Assembly (NCBI RefSeq): GCF_018881655.1
Contig: NZ_JACVPX010000001.1
Coordinates: 186,001 to 250,000 of the forward strand
Direction: 5' to 3'
Source: Polynucleobacter sp. Tro8-14-1
GTDB taxonomy: Bacteria; Pseudomonadota; Gammaproteobacteria; Burkholderiales; Burkholderiaceae
DNA: 64,000 nucleotides
This document shows, one piece after another, positions 55,406 to 64,000 of this stretch. The notes below the pieces were generated by a model. The model was not told where the DNA came from. It made no database searches and saw only the letters and a program-made list of their open reading frames with translations. How positions within the stretch are numbered: position 1 is the first letter of the stretch; each line of letters begins with the position of its first letter. Made by a program: the position numbers and the translations under genes.

Positions 55406-56542
55406 GTGCCTAAAAGTAAACGCGATTTTTATGAAGTGCTTGGTGTAGCAAAAGGTGCCAGTGACGATGAGCTAAAAAAGGCTTATCGCAAGATGGCGAT
55501 GAAACATCACCCTGATCGCAATCCCGATAGCAAAACGGCTGAAGCCCAATTTAAAGAAGTTAAAGAAGCTTACGAAACCTTAACCGACCCCAATAAGCGC
55601 GCGGCTTACGACCAATATGGTCATGCTGGCGTCGACCCATCTATGGGTGGCGGATTTGGCGGTGGCGGTTTCGGGGGCGGTGGATTTTCTGATGCGTTTG
55701 GGGATATCTTTGGTGATATCTTCGGTCAAGGCGGCGGCCGTCACTCTGGCCCTCAAGTTTATAAAGGCGCAGATTTACGCTACAACATGGACATTACGCT
55801 TGAGCAAGCGGCTGAAGGCTATACAACCCAAATTCGTGTACCTAGCTGGAGTAATTGCAAGCCTTGTCATGGTACCGGCGCAGAGCCTGGATCTAAGGCT
55901 GAGACTTGCACAACCTGTAATGGTCATGGTCAAGTGCGTGTGCAGCAAGGCTTCTTCTCCATGCAGCAAACTTGCCCTAAGTGCCGTGGCACTGGCGAGT
56001 ACATTCCTAAGCCATGTAAAACTTGCCACGGCAGTGGAAAACACAAAGAACAAAAAACACTTGAGATCAAAATACCGGCAGGCATTGATGATGGAATGCG
56101 TGTCCGCTCAGTGGGTAACGGTGAACCAGGTGTCAATGGTGGACCATCCGGCGATCTTTATGTAGAGGTGCGTGTTAAGCCGCATAAAGTCTTTGAGCGT
56201 GATGGTAGTGATTTGCATGTACAAATGCCAATCTCTTTTGCGACAGCTACTATCGGTGGTGAAATCGAAGTGCCAACACTCTCTGGTCGCGTGGAGTTTC
56301 CAATCCCTGAGGGAACTCAGACGGGTAAGACTTTCCGCTTGCGAAATAAAGGCATCAAAGGATTGCGCTCAACCATGGTGGGCGATCTCTTTGTCCACGT
56401 TCTGGTAGAAACTCCGATTAAGCTTACTGAAGAGCAAAAGAAATTACTACAGCAGTTTGACGACAGTCTGAAATCTGCTGGCGACAAACACAGCCCTCAA
56501 CAAAAGGGTTGGTTTGATGGTGTAAAGAGTTTCTTTAGCTAG
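55406..56542 (+). CDS. dnaJ: Chaperone DnaJ
   Basis: [36 protein letters not shown]; four CxxCxGxG zinc motifs; GTG start. Confidence 0.98.
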   Translation: MPKSKRDFYEVLGVAKGASDDELKKAYRKMAMKHHPDRNPDSKTAEAQFKEVKEAYETLTDPNKRAAYDQYGHAGVDPSMGGGFGGGGFGGGGFSDAFGDIFGDIFGQGGGRHSGPQVYKGADLRYNMDITLEQAAEGYTTQIRVPSWSNCKPCHGTGAEPGSKAETCTTCNGHGQVRVQQGFFSMQQTCPKCRGTGEYIPKPCKTCHGSGKHKEQKTLEIKIPAGIDDGMRVRSVGNGEPGVNGGPSGDLYVEVRVKPHKVFERDGSDLHVQMPISFATATIGGEIEVPTLSGRVEFPIPEGTQTGKTFRLRNKGIKGLRSTMVGDLFVHVLVETPIKLTEEQKKLLQQFDDSLKSAGDKHSPQQKGWFDGVKSFFS

Positions 56543-56545
56543 TAA

Positions 56546-56572
56546 CTAATTGGCAGCCAAGCTGCCAATTAG
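56546..56572. terminator. Inverted repeat at the convergent dnaJ/panB 3' ends
   Basis: CTAATTGGCAGC-CAA-GCTGCCAATTAG, 12 bp perfect stem containing the panB stop codon; no T run. Confidence 0.6.
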
Positions 56573-57387
56573 CCAGCAAAGCCATGCTCGGGTCCGGGGA
56601 ATTTCCCGGACTTCACTTCGCGCACATAAGTCTTGATGGCGGCTTCAACGGAGTGATGGCCATCCATAAAGTTTTTGACAAACTTCGGCGGCTTACCGGG
56701 GCTGATGCCCAACATATCCTGCAGAACCAATACTTGACCAGAGCAATCTGGACCAGCACCAATTCCGATAGTGGGAATATGAAGTTCGGCAGTAATCTTT
56801 TCGCCCAATGAAGAGGGAATTGCTTCCAACACTACCATTTGGGCTCCAGCTTCTTGGCAGGCAAGTGCTTGCTCAAGCATGACGCTTGCAGCATCTTTAG
56901 ATTTGCCCTGCACTTTGTAGCCGCCCAAGACATGAACTGATTGAGGTAGTAATCCTAAGTGAGCGCAAACAGGAACACTGCGCTTAACTAAATGACTAAT
57001 GACATCAATCTGCCAGTCGCCACCGCCTTCAAGCTTAACCATATCTGCACCAGCACGCATTAATTGAGCAGAGGATTCGAGAGCCTGCACTGGATCTCCG
57101 TAGCTTGCAAATGGGAGGTCAGCGATGAGAAATGCATGGGTATTAGCACGAGCTACACATTCGGTGTGATACGCCATTTGTTCAATGGTCACTGGCGTAG
57201 TGCTGGAGTGTCCTTGAATCACATTCCCAAGAGAGTCGCCAATCAAGATCGTTTCAACAGCGCAGCGATTGAGAAGCGCTGACATAGTTGAGTCGTATGC
57301 CGTGAGCATGGCAATTTTTTCACCCTCAGCATGCATTGCGAGGAGCTTAGTAATTGTGATTGGCTTGTCGCCTTGTAAGTAACCCAT
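56569..57387 (-). CDS. panB: 3-methyl-2-oxobutanoate hydroxymethyltransferase
   Basis: [54 protein letters not shown]. Confidence 0.96.
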   Translation of the reverse strand: MGYLQGDKPITITKLLAMHAEGEKIAMLTAYDSTMSALLNRCAVETILIGDSLGNVIQGHSSTTPVTIEQMAYHTECVARANTHAFLIADLPFASYGDPVQALESSAQLMRAGADMVKLEGGGDWQIDVISHLVKRSVPVCAHLGLLPQSVHVLGGYKVQGKSKDAASVMLEQALACQEAGAQMVVLEAIPSSLGEKITAELHIPTIGIGAGPDCSGQVLVLQDMLGISPGKPPKFVKNFMDGHHSVEAAIKTYVREVKSGKFPGPEHGFAG

Positions 57388-57404
57388 GGCGAGAGTTTAA
57401 TGAA

Positions 57405-57932
57405 TTAATGCGCCGTTTGGCTATAAACGTCTTTTTCCCCGCAATTACAGTTCCTGCAGGGGAGTTTTTCAATTCTTTGGTGTGCCACGTTGGGTAGGTA
57501 GGCCTTGAGTTCGCCCCAGTTAGGCAAAAAGATATCGGGAGCGATTTCCAGCAGGGGTAGGAGTACAAATGAGCGCTCGATAATTCTAGGATGCGGCAAC
57601 ATCAATTCTGTTTCGCTTTGAGTAACCCCTTCAAACGAAAGGATGTCTAGGTCAAGAGTCCGGGGGGCATTTGCATATGGGCGCTCACGACCAAATTCTT
57701 GTTCAATGGTTTGGCAAACATGTAAAAGGCCGTAGGGGCTTAACTCGGTTTCGACTTCAATGACGGCATTAATGTAGTCGCCGCCTGTAGCTTCAACAGG
57801 CGCGCTTTGATAAAAACAGCTTTTTGCCAAGATTTGAAGTTCGGACCGCAATGCCAAGCAAACAATGGCATCAGTAATAAGCTGACGCGTGTCGCCGATG
57901 TTGCCGCCAAATCCGATATATGCCCGTGCCAT
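57405..57932 (-). CDS. folK: 2-amino-4-hydroxy-6-hydroxymethyldihydropteridine diphosphokinase
   Basis: ARAYIGFGGNIGDTRQLITDAI; FGRERPYANAPRTLDLDILSFEG; LPHPRIIERSFVLLPLLEIAPD. Confidence 0.96.
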   Translation of the reverse strand: MARAYIGFGGNIGDTRQLITDAIVCLALRSELQILAKSCFYQSAPVEATGGDYINAVIEVETELSPYGLLHVCQTIEQEFGRERPYANAPRTLDLDILSFEGVTQSETELMLPHPRIIERSFVLLPLLEIAPDIFLPNWGELKAYLPNVAHQRIEKLPCRNCNCGEKDVYSQTAH

Positions 57933-57984
57933 AGGTTTCCAAACTAGAGATGAAACTACTTTACTGAAATTTCTCTAAGTCTGC

Positions 57985-59385
57985 TTAGCTTGCTGCACTC
58001 TCTGGGGGCACTGCCGCTTTTGGCTTTCTTCGACGCCGTCTTTTGGCAGGACTTGGACTGCTACCAGATTCATTTTTGACGCCAGCCATCAGCTTATCTT
58101 GCCCTGTGACGTCGGTTGCAATGAAGTCTGTCCACCACTGCCCGATTGCTGGGTTTAATTCCTCGGTGGCGCAGCGGAGCAACATAAAGTCATAACCCGC
58201 TCTAAAACGTGGGGATTCGATGAGGCGATAAGGGTATCGCCCCACGCGTCTCTCAAAGCGGGGTTGCATAGACCAAATTTCGCGCATATCGCTTTCGAAG
58301 CGTCGTTGAATCGTCATGCCGCTACTTTGAGTGGCAATCGTGTCGTCCATCGCATCATGCAAGGCAGGAATATTAGCCATTCCTTTAGCGGAGTTGGCCT
58401 TCCAATTCTTTAGTAGATCAGGCCAGAGTAGGGTGGCAAATAAAAATCCAGCAGAAACGCTTTTACCGGATTGAATGCGTTCGTCAGTATTGGCCAAAGC
58501 CAGCTTTACAAAATCATTGGCCCCCTTGGAGTCTGCGCCTGTATCCAGAATGTGGTCTAAGAGCGGGAGAAGACCATGATGCAATCCAGCATCTTTGAGC
58601 CCTTGGATTGCTGCCCAAGAGTAGCCGGACATCAAGAGCTTCAAAATTTCATCAAAGAGCCTCGCAGAGGGGACGTCGTTTAATAATTTGCCTAGCTTTG
58701 CGATGGGCGCGCGTGTAGCACCATCTAATTCAAAGCCAGTCTTTGCTGCGAAGCGTACTGCCCTGAGCATGCGAACAGGATCTTCGCGATAGCGCTTTGC
58801 TGGATCGCCAATCATGCGCAAAGTTTTCTTTTGCATATCTGCCATGCCGCCGTGATAGTCCAAAACAGTTTCGGACGAAGGGTCGTAATACATTGCGTTG
58901 ATTGTGAAATCGCGTCTTGCAGCATCCTCACCTTGCGAGCCCCAGACGTTATCGCGCAGGATCCGGCCGCTCTCAGCTACGTGATCTCCAGCGTTATCTA
59001 ATAGGGCCCTGAAGGTGGATACCTCAATGATTTCAGGATGGCCTTTGCCAAAAAAAGTCACGTGCACAATTTGAAAGCGGCGACCAATTAGGCGCGCTTT
59101 GCGAAAGAGTCTTTGCACTTGATCTGGTGTTGCATTGGTTGCCACGTCAAAATCTTTTGGACTGATACCTAGAGCAAGATCTCTAACAGCGCCACCGACA
59201 ATAAATGCCTCAAATCCTGCCTGCTGCAATGTGTGCGTTACCTTGACTGCATTCTTAGAAAGCAAATGCGGATCAATTCGATGTGCTTTTTTAGGGATGC
59301 GCTTTGGGGCGCCAGTATTGTTGGCCTGCGTATGTTTGACCATCGGGTCACGCCGCAAAATACGTTTAATAAATTTAGTGATCAT
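57985..59385 (-). CDS. pcnB: Poly(A) polymerase I
   Basis: GFEAFIVGGAVRDLALGISPKDFDVATNATPDQVQRLFRKARLIGRRFQIVHV; extended basic C-terminus. Confidence 0.92.
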   Translation of the reverse strand: MITKFIKRILRRDPMVKHTQANNTGAPKRIPKKAHRIDPHLLSKNAVKVTHTLQQAGFEAFIVGGAVRDLALGISPKDFDVATNATPDQVQRLFRKARLIGRRFQIVHVTFFGKGHPEIIEVSTFRALLDNAGDHVAESGRILRDNVWGSQGEDAARRDFTINAMYYDPSSETVLDYHGGMADMQKKTLRMIGDPAKRYREDPVRMLRAVRFAAKTGFELDGATRAPIAKLGKLLNDVPSARLFDEILKLLMSGYSWAAIQGLKDAGLHHGLLPLLDHILDTGADSKGANDFVKLALANTDERIQSGKSVSAGFLFATLLWPDLLKNWKANSAKGMANIPALHDAMDDTIATQSSGMTIQRRFESDMREIWSMQPRFERRVGRYPYRLIESPRFRAGYDFMLLRCATEELNPAIGQWWTDFIATDVTGQDKLMAGVKNESGSSPSPAKRRRRRKPKAAVPPESAAS

Positions 59386-60062
59386 GCAAACAATTCAAGA
59401 ATGGGCCAGTTGCGCTGCTTAGCTTCGTTGCGAAGACGATCATCTGGATTGGTGGCAACAGGATGACTTACTTTTTCGAGTAAAGGAAGATCGTTCATCG
59501 AGTCAGAATAAAAATAACTATAAGGTAAAGCATCTAGAGACAGTTTTTGCGATGCTAACCAGTCGTGTAGATTTTGAATCTTACCTTCGCGGAAATTGGG
59601 AATGCCTTTGACTTCCCCAGTGTAGTTACCTAATGGATGGTTGTCTGCGGTGGCTGGCTCTGTGGCAATCAGGTGCTCAATGCCAAAGCTTTCAACAATA
59701 GGGCGTGTCACAAAGCTGTTGGTGGCAGTAATCACGCAGCAAAGATCACCAGCATCTTGGTGACGTTTTACTAGATCGATTGCTTGTTGTCGGAGTTGGC
59801 CATTAATAACTTCTTTCATAAACGCGTCGTGCCACTCTTTGAGTTGCGCGCGTGAATGTTCTGAGAGTGGCTTAAGAGCAAAACGCAGAAACTCATGAAT
59901 ATCCAGATTGCCTTCTTTATAGTCTTGATAAAAGCGCTCGTTTTGTCGTGCATAGTATTCGCTGTCTACAACACCAATGCGAGCCAAAAATTGACCCCAT
60001 TCGTAATCGCTATCGCAAGGCAAAAGGGTGTGGTCTAAATCGAAAAGGGCTAGCTGAGTCAC
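59382..60062 (-). CDS. HAD-IB family phosphatase (SerB-like)
   Basis: LALFDLDHTLLPCDSDYEWGQFL; YFYSDSMNDLPLLEKVSHPVATNPDDRLR. Confidence 0.9.
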   Translation of the reverse strand: MTQLALFDLDHTLLPCDSDYEWGQFLARIGVVDSEYYARQNERFYQDYKEGNLDIHEFLRFALKPLSEHSRAQLKEWHDAFMKEVINGQLRQQAIDLVKRHQDAGDLCCVITATNSFVTRPIVESFGIEHLIATEPATADNHPLGNYTGEVKGIPNFREGKIQNLHDWLASQKLSLDALPYSYFYSDSMNDLPLLEKVSHPVATNPDDRLRNEAKQRNWPILELFA

Positions 60063-60080
60063 GAATTGATATTTAATAAA

Positions 60081-60836
60081 TTATTTGGGCTGCAAGAGCT
60101 CGCGAACAAGGGGTAAGGTTACAGCACGTTTTGTTTCAAGGGAGTAAGCGTCTAAAGCATCCATCAATGCCATCAAGCTGGGCATATCGCGATAAAAGCG
60201 ACTTAACAGCCAGGGCAACACATCGGGGGATAAAACAAGCCCTCGCTCTTTGGCCGCTTCCTCTAGTGCTTGTATTTTCTCATCATCATCCAAAAGCTGC
60301 GTTTGAAAGATTAAGCCCCAGCCCAGACGGGTTCGCAGGTCTTCTCGAAGCTTGAGATTGGCTGGAGCAGCGTTTCCGGCCATAAAAATATGAATCGCTT
60401 TGCTTCCTTGAACGCCATTCAGGATCCGAAATAAGGAGCCAACAAGACGATCATCTAGCTGGTCAACATCATCAACGGTGATGACTGAAGGGGTATCACT
60501 TTCAGTCATTGCATTCATCTTTTCTTCTAAGCGAACCCAAGCAGTAGGTTCGAGTGGAGAGAGGGCAATGTGTAACAGGCCAGCATGCTTCGCCGCATTT
60601 TCAATGGCATTTAGTAGATGAGTACGACCTGAACCCTCTGGCCCCCACCAATAAATCCAGCGCTGATTGAGCGGGTTATCAGAGCTTTGAGGGCTGACCT
60701 TGCCCCAAGATTTTTCAATATTTTGCAGAGCAGAAATTAAGGCAAGATCTTTCCCGGGAAGATAGTTTTCTAAACTAGCTATGGGTGAGTGACTAATGTC
60801 TAGCGCAAATTGTTTTGGAAGCGAGGGTGTATTCAT
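60081..60836 (-). CDS. hda: DnaA-related regulatory inactivator Hda
   Basis: DnaA-AAA+-like short protein; WGPEGSGRTHLLNAIENAAKHAG; VITVDDVDQLDD. Start trimmed to MNTPSLPKQFALDI. Confidence 0.88.
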   Translation of the reverse strand: MNTPSLPKQFALDISHSPIASLENYLPGKDLALISALQNIEKSWGKVSPQSSDNPLNQRWIYWWGPEGSGRTHLLNAIENAAKHAGLLHIALSPLEPTAWVRLEEKMNAMTESDTPSVITVDDVDQLDDRLVGSLFRILNGVQGSKAIHIFMAGNAAPANLKLREDLRTRLGWGLIFQTQLLDDDEKIQALEEAAKERGLVLSPDVLPWLLSRFYRDMPSLMALMDALDAYSLETKRAVTLPLVRELLQPK

Positions 60837-60847
60837 TGCTACCAAAC

Positions 60848-61861
60848 TTATTTTTGATACCAAGAGCTTTGCGTATAAATAGACCATAAGTACTGGACTA
60901 AGACTAAGCTGACCGCACTAATTGGTAGGGCGAGTAATACACCAAAGAAGCCAAATAGCTTGCCAAAGAAAAGCAACGCAAACAAGACGGCAACGGGATG
61001 CAGGCCAATGCGCTCGCCCACTAGGCGTGGCGTCAAGAAGAAGCCTTCTAAGAATTGCCCAATTCCATAGATGACTAGTACACCGATGATTTCTGAGCCC
61101 GGACCAAATTGAAGAAGGGCCGAAACTATAGCAAGCGTGAATCCTAGTGCAATGCCGATATAAGGAATCACAATCATTAAGGCGGTAAAAATACCCAAAG
61201 CAACCGCACCTTTGATGCCAATCAAAGTCAAGCTAATGCTATAGAAAGCGGACATGATGGAGACAACGATTACCATGCCATTGAGATACTGCGAGAGCAG
61301 TCCATCGGTATGCATTGCAAGATGATGTACGGTTTCTTGGGCGCGCTTGGGTACTAAATTTTTGACGTACTGAAAAAATTGATTCCAATCAATCAATAAA
61401 TAAAACATCACAAATAGAATTAATACGGAATTTACAAAGCCAGTGATAACCGAGCTGCCCGACATCAGTACGGTGTCTATCGTGGTACTCATTAGTGAGT
61501 CGGCATTGTCGCTAATATGCTCTGAAATTTTTTGCGATGCTGTGTTTTTTAAAGTACCCCAATCAACATCAATATGAAATTCAGCTAATTTAGGACCCAG
61601 CCATGCCTGTGTATTTGAGATCCATCCTGGGAGCTGGGCTTTGATTAGGGGAATTTCTGTTTTGAGGAGGCCTATAAAGAGGCTCAATATCGCCGTTACT
61701 GCAGCCAACCCTAAGATGACAGTGAGTCCTGCAGCCAGGGATGAGGGAATGCGTCTTCTTTCCAGCCATAGAAAAGCAGGCCTCAGGATGTAGGCAAGGA
61801 TGAATGCAGCCAGAAAAGGGGTAAAAATTTCAGCCATGACGAGTAATCCTCTAGAATTCAA
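60848..61861 (-). CDS. AI-2E/PerM-family permease
   Basis: Multi-TM protein; AAFILAYILRPAFLWLERRRIPSSLAAGL; GIGQFLEGFFLTPRLVGERIGLHPVAVLFALLFFGKLFGFFGVLLALP. Confidence 0.92.
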   Translation of the reverse strand: MNSRGLLVMAEIFTPFLAAFILAYILRPAFLWLERRRIPSSLAAGLTVILGLAAVTAILSLFIGLLKTEIPLIKAQLPGWISNTQAWLGPKLAEFHIDVDWGTLKNTASQKISEHISDNADSLMSTTIDTVLMSGSSVITGFVNSVLILFVMFYLLIDWNQFFQYVKNLVPKRAQETVHHLAMHTDGLLSQYLNGMVIVVSIMSAFYSISLTLIGIKGAVALGIFTALMIVIPYIGIALGFTLAIVSALLQFGPGSEIIGVLVIYGIGQFLEGFFLTPRLVGERIGLHPVAVLFALLFFGKLFGFFGVLLALPISAVSLVLVQYLWSIYTQSSWYQK

Positions 61862-61909
61862 TGATTCTACTGACCTAGTAGCATTTTTTACTAATATTCC
61901 AGCGCTGAC

Positions 61910-62962
61910 ATGACCTCATCTACTAATTCTTCCTCAAAAGGCCTTTCCTACCGTGACGCTGGTGTCGATATTGATGCTGGAGATGCCCTGGTTGACCGCA
62001 TTAAGCCGCTTGCCAAGAAAACCATGCGCGAGGGTGTTTTGGCCGGAATTGGCGGCTTTGGGGCCCTTTTTGAGGTACCTAAGCGCTATAAGGAGCCAGT
62101 ATTAGTATCCGGTACGGATGGTGTTGGTACTAAGCTAAGGCTGGCTTTTGAGTGGAATCGTCATGAAACCATTGGTCAAGACTTGGTAGCCATGAGTGTG
62201 AATGACATCCTGGTTCAGGGTGCTGAGCCCCTTTTCTTCTTGGACTACTTTGCATGCGGCAAGTTGACTGTGGATACCGCAGCAACGGTTGTTGGTGGCA
62301 TTGCCAAGGGTTGTGAATTATCTGGTTGCGCATTAATCGGTGGTGAGACCGCAGAAATGCCGGGCATGTACCCACCAGGCGAATATGACTTAGCCGGATT
62401 TGCCGTGGGCGCAGTTGAAAAATCCAAAATCATTACTGGCGCAACGATTGTTCCGGGTGATGCGGTATTAGCAGTTGGCTCTAGTGGCGCACATTCAAAT
62501 GGCTACTCATTGGTCCGTAAGATTATTGAGCGTGCTGGTGCAAAGCCTACTGATGATTTGGGCGGTCGTCCATTGGGTGATGTGGTGATGGCGCCAACAG
62601 AAATTTACGTAAAGCCACTGCTCAAATTGATTTCTGAAATCAATGTAAAAGGAATGGCGCATATCACGGGTGGTGGTTTGGTTGATAACGTGCCACGCGT
62701 GCTCCCAGAAAACACTCAAGCAGTTTTGCATCGCGATAGCTGGCAAATGCCAGACCTCTTCCGTTGGTTGCAAATGAAGGGTGGCGTTGCTGATGCAGAA
62801 ATGGTGCGCGTATTTAACTGCGGCATCGGTATGGTTGTGATTGTTGCGCCTGATCAAGTGGATACAGCAATCAAATCATTAACTGCGCAAGGTCTCAAGG
62901 CTTGGACAGTTGGTGAAGTGGTTGAGCGTCCAAAAGATGCGCCACAAACCATCGTTATCTAA
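61910..62962 (+). CDS. purM: Phosphoribosylformylglycinamidine cyclo-ligase
   Basis: [60 protein letters not shown]. Confidence 0.97.
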   Translation: MTSSTNSSSKGLSYRDAGVDIDAGDALVDRIKPLAKKTMREGVLAGIGGFGALFEVPKRYKEPVLVSGTDGVGTKLRLAFEWNRHETIGQDLVAMSVNDILVQGAEPLFFLDYFACGKLTVDTAATVVGGIAKGCELSGCALIGGETAEMPGMYPPGEYDLAGFAVGAVEKSKIITGATIVPGDAVLAVGSSGAHSNGYSLVRKIIERAGAKPTDDLGGRPLGDVVMAPTEIYVKPLLKLISEINVKGMAHITGGGLVDNVPRVLPENTQAVLHRDSWQMPDLFRWLQMKGGVADAEMVRVFNCGIGMVVIVAPDQVDTAIKSLTAQGLKAWTVGEVVERPKDAPQTIVI

Positions 62963-62973
62963 ACGATCTACCT

Positions 62974-63981
62974 TTATTTTTGGATGAGATTGCTTTTGCA
63001 ATAATCTAGCGCCGCCTTCAACTCTTCGGGGTTGAAGGGGTCAAATGTGCTTCTTCCATCTATTGCACGCAGCCATGTAAGTTGACGCTTACCAAGTTGG
63101 CGCGTCGCTGCCAATGCTTTGTAACGCATTTCTTCAGCGTCAATTTCACCATTGAGAAACTCCCAGGCTTGGCGATAACCAACCGAACGTATCGCTGGAA
63201 GATTTGCATGCAATCTAGTATTGGTACGAAGAGTTTTGACTTCATCCATAAATCCAGCGGCAAGCATTTCATCAAAACGCTTTTCTAAGTTCAGATGCAA
63301 TCGCTTACGATCACTTGGTTCAAGTGAAATTAACTTAATCCATGGTGGAATCGCTGAACCTTCTCTGCCATCTTCACTGGGTGAGTCAGCCAGCAATAGA
63401 GACATGGGTTTGCAGGTAATTTCATAAACCTCTAGAGCACGTTGCACTCGTTGGGAATCGTTTGGCTTTAAGCGCGCTGCAGTTTTGGGATCAACCTTGG
63501 CAAGCTTGTCGTGCATTGCTGGCCAGCCAATGGCTTTACCCTCTTCATCCAAACGAGCACGAATTTCTGGATTTGCTGGAGGGAGCGAGGAGAGGCCATG
63601 CGCCCATGCCCGCCAATACAACATCGTTCCGCCAACCACCACTGGAATATTGCCTCGCGCACGAATCTCGGTGCAAAGTCGTTTTGCATCATTAGCAAAA
63701 CGTGCCGCTGAATACACTTCAGTCGGATCAATGATGTCAATCAGATGATGAATAACCGCAGCTTGCTCTGACTTAGTTGGTTTGGCGCTGCCAATATCTA
63801 AACCCCGATAGACTAAAGCGGAATCCATGCTGATAAGTTCAATCGTTAAGCCAATGGATTTCGCATGCTCAGCCAAAGACATGGCGAGATGGGTTTTGCC
63901 TGCGCCAGTAGGCCCAACAATACAAAGCGTTGAGACTTCATTTGGAGCATGCATAGGCTGAATGTAGGGTTCAGTTTGCAT
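62974..63981 (-). CDS. miaA: tRNA dimethylallyltransferase
   Basis: LCIVGPTGAGKTHLAMSLAEHAKSIGLTIELISMDSALVYRGLDIGSAKPTKSEQ; RQLGKRQLTWLRAI. Confidence 0.96.
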   Translation of the reverse strand: MQTEPYIQPMHAPNEVSTLCIVGPTGAGKTHLAMSLAEHAKSIGLTIELISMDSALVYRGLDIGSAKPTKSEQAAVIHHLIDIIDPTEVYSAARFANDAKRLCTEIRARGNIPVVVGGTMLYWRAWAHGLSSLPPANPEIRARLDEEGKAIGWPAMHDKLAKVDPKTAARLKPNDSQRVQRALEVYEITCKPMSLLLADSPSEDGREGSAIPPWIKLISLEPSDRKRLHLNLEKRFDEMLAAGFMDEVKTLRTNTRLHANLPAIRSVGYRQAWEFLNGEIDAEEMRYKALAATRQLGKRQLTWLRAIDGRSTFDPFNPEELKAALDYCKSNLIQK

Positions 63982-64000
63982 ACCTGATTATAAGAGCCTG

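Noticed and set aside
55617-56165. 182 aa alternate-frame ORF within dnaJ
   Set aside because: Arises from the codon bias of the Gly/Cys-rich part of dnaJ; no start-site or domain evidence.

Overview
The window reads as a betaproteobacterial chromosome segment. Gene order and protein sequences look like a small-genome Burkholderiales such as Polynucleobacter; this is inference, since no database search was possible. It is mostly dense housekeeping: pyk(partial)-fba-purC-purE-purK-tsaC, dacB, groESL, pntAA-AB-B, mnmA, purB-waaA, queA-tgt-yajC-secD-secF, recG-ubiA, proC-yggS, glcDEF, a PduO-type cobalamin adenosyltransferase, a DAHP synthase, tldD-nitrilase-yhdP, glnE, recN, nadK, hrcA-hemH-grpE-dnaK-dnaJ, pcnB-folK-panB, a HAD phosphatase, hda, an AI-2E-type permease, purM and miaA. 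I saw no rRNA, tRNA, CRISPR, IS element or prophage. The most unusual locus is a compact three-gene minus-strand cluster (about 6.9-10.8 kb). It encodes a degenerate, probably non-catalytic EAL-domain protein, a LuxR-type response regulator and a BvgS/EvgS-like hybrid histidine kinase. It is transcribed divergently from groESL, and a nested inverted repeat lies at its predicted transcription start. A second theme is heat-shock control. groESL has a near-perfect CIRCE element with overlapping sigma70- and sigma32-like boxes. grpE and dnaK have their own sigma32-like promoters, and hrcA is in the same window.
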